Assembly: GCF_039535095.1 (NCBI RefSeq) | Contig: NZ_BAAAWN010000001.1 | Span: 4,278,001 to 4,342,000, forward strand | Direction of reading: 5' to 3' | Origin: Arthrobacter ramosus | GTDB lineage: Bacteria; Actinomycetota; Actinomycetes; Actinomycetales; Micrococcaceae | Length of the DNA: 64,000 nt | Shown: piece after piece, positions 31,950 through 40,700 of the stretch | Position numbering within the stretch: position 1 is the first letter of the stretch | Layout of the letters: every line of letters begins with the position of its first letter | Notes under the pieces: model-generated | What the model saw: only the letters and a program-made list of their open reading frames with translations | Database searches by the model: none | Told to the model about the DNA's origin: nothing | Program-made: the position numbers and the translations under genes

Positions 31950-32522
31950 ATGGGCGGCACATCCAAGAGCAACGCCGACTACGAGTTCCTCACGGTCTGG
32001 CGCGTCGCGGGGACCCCGCATGAGGTCATGGATATTTTGGGCGACGCCGGAACACTGCCCCGCTGGTGGCCTTCGGTGTATCTGAGGGTTGTTCCGCTGG
32101 ATCCGGGAAATGCGGACGGTACGGGAAAAGCCTTCTCCCTGCACTCCAAAGGTTGGCTGCCTTACACGCTTCGCTGGAGGTTCACGGTCACCGAACCCAT
32201 CACGGAGCGAGGTTTCGCGATCGCGGCGAGCGGTGACCTGCATGGTACCGGGCGCTGGACTTTCGAACAGGACGGCCCGGAAACGGCGGTCACCTATGAC
32301 TGGCGGGTCAGTACATCGAAACCTCTGCTCCGAAGACTAAGCTGGCTGCTCAAGCCCGCTTTTGCCGCGAATCACCATTGGGCGATGGCCCGCGGTCAAG
32401 AAAGCCTCGCCCTTGAATTACGACGACGACGTCCCGGCACGGACCTTTCCAAGGTCCCCCGTCCGGCGCCGCCTAGGTTTGCAAGCCGATACCGCTGGCC
32501 AAGGAGTACAACGCATGCCTGA
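31950..32522 (+). CDS. SRPBCC family protein
   Basis: A 190-residue START/Bet v1-like protein (YEFLTVWRVAGTPHEVMDILGDAGTLPRWWPSVYLRV at the N-terminus, RWRFTVTEPITERGFAIAASGDLHGTGRW in the centre). It has a hydrophobic cavity fold used in lipid or polyketide binding; ligand unknown. GGAGG lies 6 nt before the ATG at 31950, which decides the start over earlier in-frame ATGs. The last 8 bp overlap the next gene, so the two are coupled. Confidence 0.8.
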   Translation: MGGTSKSNADYEFLTVWRVAGTPHEVMDILGDAGTLPRWWPSVYLRVVPLDPGNADGTGKAFSLHSKGWLPYTLRWRFTVTEPITERGFAIAASGDLHGTGRWTFEQDGPETAVTYDWRVSTSKPLLRRLSWLLKPAFAANHHWAMARGQESLALELRRRRPGTDLSKVPRPAPPRFASRYRWPRSTTHA

Positions 32523-32910
32523 CGATAACAAGGGCGAAGTCCGCTGGTTGTTGGAGCCCGAGGACCAGGACTATCCGAGCGCCGCAGACTACCTTTCCCT
32601 GCTGGAATCCGACCACGTGGTGGCCTCGGTGGTCGCCGCCCTCAAGGAGGCGCCCATCCAGCACCGCAAGGCCAAGGACATTCTCCGGGCGGCCCGCTTG
32701 GCGTTGCTCCCGGAAGACAACGCCCACGTGGCCTCGGACCTGAAGAAGATCAAGGAGGGCAAGAAGCTCTCGCCCATCCTGATGGTCCGGGGAGATCTGG
32801 CCACGGGCATGCCTGCGCAGGTGGCCGATGGATATCACCGGGTGTGCGCAAGCTACTACACAAACGAAAACACGGACATTCCCCTGAAACTGGCTGATGC
32901 GCCCCGGTAA
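32515..32910 (+). CDS. hypothetical protein, ParB-nuclease-like
   Basis: A 131-residue protein. HVVASVVAALKEAPIQHRKAKDILRAARL is helical. The end, KLSPILMVRGDLATGMPAQVADGYHRVCASYYTNENTDIPLKLA, resembles the ParB/Srx-type fold (VADGYHR is similar to the G-HR motif). Such proteins are common in actinobacteria and their role is unknown; DNA or nucleotide binding is only a guess. AAGGAG precedes the ATG, and the gene overlaps the SRPBCC gene by 8 bp. Confidence 0.65.
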   Translation: MPDDNKGEVRWLLEPEDQDYPSAADYLSLLESDHVVASVVAALKEAPIQHRKAKDILRAARLALLPEDNAHVASDLKKIKEGKKLSPILMVRGDLATGMPAQVADGYHRVCASYYTNENTDIPLKLADAPR

Positions 32911-32949
32911 CCACCGCAGGCCAACCGCGATGCCCGAAGAAGGAGGAAC

Positions 32950-34149
32950 GTGTCGTTCTTTCAGCTTGCGCTGATCGCCACGGTCGCGCTCCTCGGTCCG
33001 CTCCTGGCGCTGCCCCGGAAATGGCACCTTCCCGTTGTGCTGGGGCAGTTGCTGGCGGGCATCGTGATCGGACGCACGGGTCTGGGACTGGTGGACTCTT
33101 CGGATCCCACCTTCACCTTTGTAGCCGACGTCGGGTTCGCCCTCATCATGTTCGTCGCCGGAACGCATGTCCCCGTGCGGGACAAAGCCATCCGCCCTGC
33201 CCTGGGTAGCGGCGCCCTGCGCGCCGGCGTCGCCGCGGTGCTGGCCGCCGTCGTCGGAGTCGTCATCGCCTTTGCCTTCGGCACCGGACACGCTCCCCTC
33301 TACATCGTTCTGCTCGCGTCCTCCTCCGCAGCGCTGGTCTTGCCGATCGTCGACTCGCTTCGGTTGACAGGGCCGAAGGTCCTGACGACGACGGCGCAAG
33401 TGGCGATCGCCGACATCGCTTGCATTGTGGCGCTTCCGTTAGCCGTTGACCCGCCTAACGCCGGCCGGGCAGCCGTGGGGGCAGCCATCGTCGCGGCTTG
33501 CGCGCTGGTCTTGTTCTTTGTGCTTCGCTGGCTGGAGGACAGCGGCAACCGCGGACGGTTGCATGACATGTCCGAGGACCGGAAGTTCGCACTGGAACTG
33601 CGGATCCAACTGGCCTTACTCTTCGCACTTTCAGGACTCGCAGTCCTGGGCCACGTCTCCATCATGCTGGCCGGGTTCTCGTTCGGCCTGGTGGTCTCCG
33701 CGGTGGGCGAACCCCGTCGCCTGGCGCACCAGCTCTTCGCCGTGAGCGATGGTTTCCTGGGACCGGTGTTCTTCGTTTGGCTGGGCGCATCGCTTGACCT
33801 GCGGACCCTCGCGGGCAGCCCACGGATGATCCTCCTCGGGATCTGCCTTGGCTTCGGCACGCTGGTGGTGCACGGGAGCCTCCGGGCCCTCGGGCAGCCC
33901 CTGCCGCTCGCAGTGCTGGCGTCGTCCCAATTGGGAGTACCGGTTGCAGCCGCCACTATCGGCTCCCAATTGCATTTGCTGGAGCCGGGAGAAGCCGCCG
34001 CCATGATCCTCGGCGCCCTCATCAGCATCGGGGCGAGCACCATCGCGGGCTCGCGGGCGGCTCGCAGCTTTTCGGAGGCCGCGCCGGATCCGGCAGGCAA
34101 AGGCCCGGCAGGCAAGCCGTCGGAAGGCGGTCCGGCAATAACTGCTTGA
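32950..34149 (+). CDS. cation:proton antiporter (CPA2 family)
   Basis: A 399-residue membrane protein with about twelve hydrophobic segments of the Na+/H+ exchanger CPA2 type. KWHLPVVLGQLLAGIVIGRTGLG and ADVGFALIMFVAGTHV are family-like N-terminal helices, and the central ADIACIV carries a buried Asp. There is no KTN/TrkA-N domain behind it. The tail is Ala/Pro/Gly-rich. It would exchange K+ or Na+ for protons. GTG start directly behind AGGAGGAAC. Confidence 0.88.
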   Translation: MSFFQLALIATVALLGPLLALPRKWHLPVVLGQLLAGIVIGRTGLGLVDSSDPTFTFVADVGFALIMFVAGTHVPVRDKAIRPALGSGALRAGVAAVLAAVVGVVIAFAFGTGHAPLYIVLLASSSAALVLPIVDSLRLTGPKVLTTTAQVAIADIACIVALPLAVDPPNAGRAAVGAAIVAACALVLFFVLRWLEDSGNRGRLHDMSEDRKFALELRIQLALLFALSGLAVLGHVSIMLAGFSFGLVVSAVGEPRRLAHQLFAVSDGFLGPVFFVWLGASLDLRTLAGSPRMILLGICLGFGTLVVHGSLRALGQPLPLAVLASSQLGVPVAAATIGSQLHLLEPGEAAAMILGALISIGASTIAGSRAARSFSEAAPDPAGKGPAGKPSEGGPAITA

Positions 34150-34221
34150 TTCCTCAAGCCGCGTATTGGTTCGGGTAACGTCAATGCGGTAGTTATGAGC
34201 CCGGGAACTAAAGGAGTGGCC

Positions 34222-35470
34222 ATGAGCCGGAAAACGAAAAAGCCAAAGGCCCGCGGCGGGCACCTGAAGGCAGTGCCGTCGGCCCCGAAAATGCCTTTGC
34301 AGTTGGTCCTCAACCATCGCGTAGTCGACTCCTTTACCCCGGATTTCGTTCGCTGGTACGAAAGATTTAGTGACGCCGAAGACGCCCTTCAGTGCTTGCA
34401 GATAGTCAAACTCTTCATCACGGCAAACCACGCGATCAGCGAAGAAAGCTCTGCAACCAGCTTTGACCCCGACAGTTTGGACGACGCAGCCCTTGCCCTT
34501 GCCGTCATGCTTGACGAGTCTGACAGCGATGAGGCGCTTGTCGAGATCTTCGATTACTTGCACCTTTACGTTGAATTCCTCTTTGAAACGGGCCTCTGGT
34601 CGGGGACCGAGGAAGATTATTTCGTCGTCCACATGCTCCTCAGCGAAGAAGCTGCCGGGGAAATGGATCTTCCTGGCGACATCCCGGAGCTCTCCGACGA
34701 AGAGCAGGACCGGGCGTTCCAGGAACTCCCGGTTCTCCAGTTGACCAGACGTTTGCTGGAGTGGCTTGGAGCCGGAAAGGATGTCACCAGCACCGGCGTG
34801 CTCCGGCTGAAGGACATTGAAGGTGCTGCCGGAGCAGTAGGAGTGAAGGCCAGAGGGAAAAGGACCGGGAAACGGCCTCTCTCGGAGGGCCAAGGCGACG
34901 GCGACGGCGATCCTGAGTCATTTGAAGTCGGCTCCATGCACGAGGTCCCCGTGCTGCGCGAAATCTGGGCTGCGCTGGTGGACATCGATGTCCTGTCGAT
35001 TGGATCGACGCGTGCCGCGCCCGGCGCAGGCGCAGAATCGTGGCACTCCCCGGACCTGGATTCGAGACTTCAGACTCGGCGTGAGTTCCTCACGGTATTC
35101 CTTGCCAGTGCTGTGATGGATTCGGGCAGCATGTCGGAGGAAGGTCCACGGGACAAATGCAACTCTAGCCAGCGTCCTACTGAAGGGAACCACTGGAGAG
35201 CCCGTCAGTGCGGACGAACTCGAGAGGGCGGCAGAGAACAAATCGGCGGACAGCGCGTTGCCCGCTTTCGAGGCTATGCGGGCGCTCCGCGAACTGGCCA
35301 GCCTCGCCGATCTTGGTCTCGTCAACGTCGACACCCACTACACCGTTTCCCCGGTGGTCATCCAGTGCGTGATCCCGGCGCTCGCCCTGGTTCTTGCCAT
35401 GGAGGACGATTTCGAGCCGGGCCCGTCACACGACCCATCCGACAGCCAACCGGCCACGAACCACCGGTAG
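34222..35470 (+). pseudogene. conserved hypothetical gene with a frameshift near 35137-35155
   Basis: The first ~305 codons read well from the ATG at 34222 (AAGGAG 5 nt upstream). They give an acidic helical protein (PDFVRWYERFSDAEDALQCLQIVKLFI, then EIFDYLHLYVEFLFETGLW). After SMSEEG the frame becomes basic and low in sense. The coding-like text goes on one base further along as TNATLASVLLKGTTGEPVSA, then ALRELASLADLGLVNVDTHY to a TAG at 35470. One extra base in the GAGGAAGG region explains this. With it removed the protein would be 415 residues. No known family. It could be a real pseudogene, a sequencing error or a +1 frameshift. Confidence 0.7.
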
Positions 35471-35539
35471 AATGACCGGGTTGACCAGCCGGTACTGGAC
35501 GGTCAACCACCCGCTTGAAGGCTACCGAGGGAGGATTCC

Positions 35540-36163
35540 GTGCGCGCATCGCATGCCCGGACACCTTTCCATGCCATGCGTTCGGGCGCCCTGGCGGTTG
35601 CGATTGTTGCCCTCGCGGCAGGGGCCCACGTGCTCTCCGGCGGTGCGCTTCCCGTCGCGCCGGTCTTGCTGGCCGTCCTCGCATTGACCGGGCTCGTCAC
35701 CACGCTTGCCACCCGGTTCAGGCTCGGATTGCCGGTCATTGCCGCGCTTCTGGGAGCCGGCCAGCTGGTCCTGCATGAAGCCTTCACGGCATTCGGTCCG
35801 CTCACCGTCCCGGCTCCGGGATCACCGGCACACCATCTGGCGGCCGAGCACCTTTCCCCGCCGCTGGGCGCTGAAACGGTGCATTTTCACGAGGTCGACA
35901 CTCCCCTCAGCTGGTTGATGCTGACGGGACACGCCCTCGCCACCGCCGCTTCGGCATTGCTCCTTGCCAAGGGCGAGCAGACGCTATGGCAGCTCGAGGC
36001 GTGGCTCCGTCCCCTCCTGCAGCTCATCCTCCTGATCTTCAGGCCCGACACCGGCAGCTCAGCTGTTGCGTTCAGCGCACCTGCCGTATTCATCCCCCGA
36101 CCGTGGCGGAACCTCAGGCAAGACAGCAGACGCGGCCCGCCCGCCGTCGTCGTACCCTCCTGA
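35540..36163 (+). CDS. membrane protein upstream of ycnI
   Basis: A 207-residue protein with about five membrane helices (ALAVAIVALAAGAHVLSGGALPVAPVLLAVLALTGLVTTLA is the first pair). A His-containing outside loop around residues 85-120 (PAHHLAAEHL, then ETVHFHEVD) could contact metal. It is 86 bp upstream of the YcnI copper-protein gene on the same strand, which suggests a role in copper handling (inference). GTG start with GGAGG 5 nt upstream. Family not recognised. Confidence 0.65.
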   Translation: MRASHARTPFHAMRSGALAVAIVALAAGAHVLSGGALPVAPVLLAVLALTGLVTTLATRFRLGLPVIAALLGAGQLVLHEAFTAFGPLTVPAPGSPAHHLAAEHLSPPLGAETVHFHEVDTPLSWLMLTGHALATAASALLLAKGEQTLWQLEAWLRPLLQLILLIFRPDTGSSAVAFSAPAVFIPRPWRNLRQDSRRGPPAVVVPS

Positions 36164-36249
36164 CTCCGCCCGGCACCGCCTTCAACTGGTGACGGGCACA
36201 TCCCCCGCACCTCGGCGCGCTTTCGCGCGCCCGTTGAAAGGCAACAACC

Positions 36250-36978
36250 ATGAACAAGTCCTCACTCCGCTGTGCCCTCTCCGCCACCGGAATCGCCGGC
36301 GGCACCGCCGCACTGATGATGGCCGGCCTCGCAGGCGCTTCTGCGCACGTCTCCATCAACCCGGACAAAACCACCGCCAACTCGTACGCGCTGCTGACCT
36401 TCGGCGTCCCGCACGGTTGCGACACCTCGGGCACCACCAAGCTGACCATCAACCTCCCCGAGGAACTGACGGACGCCACGCCCACGGTGAACCCCAACTG
36501 GACGGTCGAGAAGGTGACGCAGACGCTGCCCGAGCCCAAGAAGCTGGCCGACGGCACGTCGATCACCAAACGCACCAGCCAGATCGTCTACACGGCCAAG
36601 GCCCCGCTGGACCCGCACTTGCGCGACGCGCTGGTCCTGTCCGTGAAGCTGCCGGACACCGCTGGCAGGACCCTCTACTTCCCCACGCTCCAGAACTGCG
36701 AGCTGGGGCAGACAAACTGGGCTGAAATCCCGAAGGACGGCCAGGACCCGCACTCGCTGAAGGCTCCGGCTCCGTCGGTGTCCGTCACAGCCGCGGGCGC
36801 GGCCGCGGGTGATGGTCACATGGCTGCTTCAATCTCCACAGAGCAGGCAGCTTCCGTGACCGACGACGGCTCACAGGCGCGCAGCTGGGCCGGCCTGATC
36901 GCCGGCGTAGCAGGGCTGGGGCTGGGTGGCGCGGCCTTCTTCCGCAGCCGTTCCGCCAAGGCTTCAGTGTCCAAGTAA
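36250..36978 (+). CDS. ycnI: YcnI family copper-binding protein (DUF1775)
   Basis: A 242-residue exported, membrane-anchored protein. Signal peptide 1-32 ends in GASA, and the mature protein begins with His33 (HVSINPDKTT). In YcnI this N-terminal His binds Cu(II) through its side chain and amino group. TNWAEIPKDGQDP and the preceding NCELGQ are typical C-terminal family parts. A single helix (SWAGLIAGVAGLGLGGAAFF) and a basic tail anchor it. It is a copper carrier or store outside the membrane. Copper genes copC/copD are not in this window; a membrane protein gene precedes it. Confidence 0.93.
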   Translation: MNKSSLRCALSATGIAGGTAALMMAGLAGASAHVSINPDKTTANSYALLTFGVPHGCDTSGTTKLTINLPEELTDATPTVNPNWTVEKVTQTLPEPKKLADGTSITKRTSQIVYTAKAPLDPHLRDALVLSVKLPDTAGRTLYFPTLQNCELGQTNWAEIPKDGQDPHSLKAPAPSVSVTAAGAAAGDGHMAASISTEQAASVTDDGSQARSWAGLIAGVAGLGLGGAAFFRSRSAKASVSK

Positions 36979-37083
36979 CGGGTCCGCTGGGTCGGCGTCC
37001 GGAACATCACGATCCGGACGCCAATCCGGCGCCGCTGCCGCGCCGCAGTTGACTCCGGCAAATGACGACGAAATGCTGTGCGC

Positions 37084-37722
37084 ATGACGAATATGCGAGT
37101 CAAGAACGGTCTCCTGCTCACGATGGCAGCAGCCTCGGTATTCCTGCTCTCCGGCTGTTTCCAAAGCCAGGCACAGCCCTCGGGCTCAGCCGTACCCAGC
37201 GACACGGCTTCGGCCTCGTCGTCACCGTCGGCCTCGGCCTCGAGTACTCCTACTTCAAGCGGCAGCGCCACACCATCGAGCACCGGGACGACGGCATCCG
37301 GCGTCGCTCTCTGCAAAGCGGGCTCGCTGACAGCTTCTGTCGACTCCACAGGGGGCGGAGCGGCAGGCAGCGTCTACATGAAACTCATACTGACCAACTC
37401 CGGCACGGAACCCTGCGTCCTCAATGGCTTCCCGGGCGTCTCACTCACGTCTGGAGCCACGGGCGATCCGATCGGCGCGGCTGCCGCCCGCGACGACTCC
37501 CAGCCTGTGACACAAGTGGTTCTCGCTCCGGGGAAGGCCGGTTTCGCCCAGCTCCGCTACACCCAGGCCGGCAACTACCCCGAATGCACCCAGGCCCCTG
37601 CCGCCGGCTTCCGGGTCTACCCACCCGAGGACACCGCCTCGCTGTTCATCCCGCAGCAACGCACGGCCTGCAGCAACACCAATATCAACCTCCTGACCGT
37701 CCAGGCATTCCAGGCGGGGTAG
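37084..37722 (+). CDS. DUF4232 lipoprotein
   Basis: A 212-residue lipoprotein with lipobox LSGC near residue 23. A Ser/Thr/Pro linker of about 45 residues follows, then a DUF4232 beta-sandwich (LILTNSGTEPCVLNGFPGVSL, then VVLAPGKAGFAQLRYTQAGNYPEC). Four Cys residues probably form two disulfides. DUF4232 proteins are exported by many actinobacteria and their role is unknown. The ATG at 37084 lacks a ribosome binding site; a GTG 6 bp upstream is possible. It stands alone between ycnI and lhr. Confidence 0.85.
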   Translation: MTNMRVKNGLLLTMAAASVFLLSGCFQSQAQPSGSAVPSDTASASSSPSASASSTPTSSGSATPSSTGTTASGVALCKAGSLTASVDSTGGGAAGSVYMKLILTNSGTEPCVLNGFPGVSLTSGATGDPIGAAAARDDSQPVTQVVLAPGKAGFAQLRYTQAGNYPECTQAPAAGFRVYPPEDTASLFIPQQRTACSNTNINLLTVQAFQAG

Positions 37723-37780
37723 GAGGCGGGGTTTAGCCGCTGTTCCTTATTGTGTCGGTGCCGTGAGGCATGATGGAGGA

Positions 37781-40700
37781 ATGCAGGAGCAGGAGCTACC
37801 CGGCGGTCCTGGCAATACGGCCATGGACCGCTTCAGCCGTGCCACGCGCGAATGGTTCCTCGGTGCTTTCTCCGCGCCCACACCTGCCCAGGACGGTGCG
37901 TGGAAAGCCATTTCTTCCGGATCGCATGCCCTCGTGGTGGCACCCACCGGTTCCGGCAAGACGCTCGCGGCATTCCTGTGGGCGCTGGACCGGCTCTTGT
38001 CGGTGTCCCCTACTGTTTCCGCTGACGCCCTTCCGGTGCTTGAGGAAGCGAGCGGCCGCGCCCGTGCCAAAGCCCCCAAGCGCAAGACCCGCGTCCTGTA
38101 CATCTCACCCCTCAAAGCACTCGGCGTCGACGTCGAACGGAACCTCCGCTCGCCGCTGATCGGCATCACGCAGACCGCCAAACGGCTCGGGTTGCCGGCC
38201 CCGCTTGTGAGCGTCGGCGTCCGCTCAGGGGATACGACGACGGCGGACCGCCGCGCGCTGCTCAGCCACCCGCCGGACATCCTCATCACCACGCCCGAGT
38301 CCTTGTTCCTCATGCTGACGTCCAAAGCCCGGGAAACGCTCAGCGAGGTGGACACCGTCATCGTCGACGAGGTCCACGCAGTTGCAGGTACGAAGCGTGG
38401 CGCGCACCTCGCAGTGTCGTTGGAACGGCTCGATGCGTTGTTGCCGAAACCCGCCCAACGGATCGGTCTCTCGGCCACCGTGGAACCGCGCGAGCTGGTC
38501 GCGCAGTTCCTCGCGGGCTCGGCACCCGTGGAAATCGTCGCACCGCCGTCGCACAAGAACTGGAACCTCAGCGTCAGCGTTCCTGTGGAGGACATGTCGG
38601 ACCTGGCGGGAGCTGCGGGCGCCTTCGACTCCGGGCCAGCCTCCGGACTCCAGCCCCAAGCGTCCATTTGGCCGCATGTTGAGGAGAAGATCGTTGACCT
38701 TGTGCTGTCGAAGCAGTCCACCATTGTGTTTGCCAACTCCCGCCGTCTCGCGGAGCGACTCACAGCCCGGCTGAACGAGATCTACGCGGAGCGCCAACTC
38801 ATGGCGGTGGATGTGTTTTCCGCGGCGGCGGATTCGGGGGCGGATTCGGTGCTGGACCCGGGGCTGCCACCCTCGGGGCTGCCGTCCTCGACGGCGACAC
38901 CCGCCCACATGATGGCCCAGGCCGGAAGCACGAGCGGCGCCGATCCGGTCCTGGCCCGCGCGCACCACGGTTCCGTATCCAAGGACCAGCGGGCACTCAT
39001 CGAGGACGACCTCAAGTCGGGACGGCTGCGGTGTGTTGTAGCCACGTCATCCCTGGAACTCGGCATCGACATGGGCGCGGTGGACCTGGTAGTCCAAGTC
39101 GAGTCGCCGCCGTCGGTGGCCAGCGGACTGCAACGGGTAGGCCGCGCCGGCCACCAGGTGGGTGAGATTTCCGAAGGCGTACTCTTCCCCAAGCACCGGG
39201 CAGATCTGGTCCACACCGCCATCACCGTGGAACGGATGCTAAGCGGAAAGATCGAACGCCTCCATGTTCCCGCCAACCCCTTGGACATTCTCGCCCAACA
39301 AACAGTCGCCGCCACCGCGCTGGGAAGCATCGATGTCGAGGAATGGTTCGCCACTGTGCGCCGGTCCGCTCCGTTCGCGACGCTGCCCCGCTCCGCTTTC
39401 GAAGCGACCTTGGACCTCCTGGCCGGACGGTATCCCTCGGACGAGTTCGCCGAGCTCCGTCCGCGCATCATTTGGGACCGGGACGCCGGGACCATCGAAG
39501 GCCGCCCGGGAGCACAGCGCCTTGCCGTGACCTCGGGCGGAACCATCCCCGACCGCGGGCTCTTCGGCGTGTACATCATCGGCACCGAGACCGAAGGCAC
39601 GGGTTCCGGTTCCGGTTCTGCCTCTGGCTCCGGCCAGAGCGGTGGGGCGTCCGCACAAGAGCCCAGTCCGGCGTCGCGCGCTGCCAAAGGCGGCCGACGC
39701 GTCGGCGAACTCGACGAAGAAATGGTCTACGAATCACGCGTCGGGGACATCTTCGCCTTGGGTGCCACCAGCTGGAAAATCGAGGACATCACGCACGACC
39801 GTGTCCTCGTCTCGCCCGCCTTCGGCCAGCCCGGAAAACTCCCCTTCTGGAAAGGCGATTCCTTGGGCCGGCCGGTGGATCTCGGCCGCGCGCTCGGCGC
39901 ATTCGTGCGTGAGCTCTCCGCTTCGGATCAAGGTCCAGCGCTGGAACGCTGCAAGGCCACCGGGCTGGACGACTTCGCCGCCGGCAACCTGCTCCAGTAT
40001 CTGGGCGAGCAGAAGCAGGCCACGGAAGTCGTGCCCAATGACCGGACGCTCGTGGTCGAACGGTTCCACGACGAACTCGGCGACTGGCGCGTGGTGCTGC
40101 ACAGCCCCTTCGGCATGCCGGTCCACGCACCGTGGGCCCTCGCCGTCGGGCAGCGGCTCCAGCAGCGCTACGGGCTGGACGGTTCCGCCATGGCCGCCGA
40201 CGACGGCATCGTGCTGCGGGTGCCGATGATGGAAGACGAACCCCCTGGGGCTGAGCTGTTCCTGTTCGATCCGGAGGAACTTGAGCAGATCGTGACGGCG
40301 GAGGTTGGCGGCAGTGCCTTGTTCGCCTCCCGCTTCCGCGAGTGTGCCGCGCGTGCGCTGTTGTTGCCGCGGCAGAATCCTGGGAAAAGGCAGCCGCTTT
40401 GGCAGCAACGGCAACGCTCGGCGCAATTGCTGGATGTCGCCAAGAAATACCCTTCGTTCCCCATCGTCCTCGAAACCGTGCGCGAATGCTTGCAGGATGT
40501 CTACGACCTCCCGGCGTTGAAAGACATTGCCGCTTCGATCGAACGCCGGGAACTGCGCTTGGTTCAGACCACCACGCAGCAGCCCTCCCCCTTCGCCAAG
40601 TCGCTGCTCTTTGGGTATGTGGCCCAGTACCTGTACGAGGGCGATTCTCCGCTAGCCGAACGCAGGGCCGCGGCTTTGGCCCTCGACTCCACGCTCCTGA

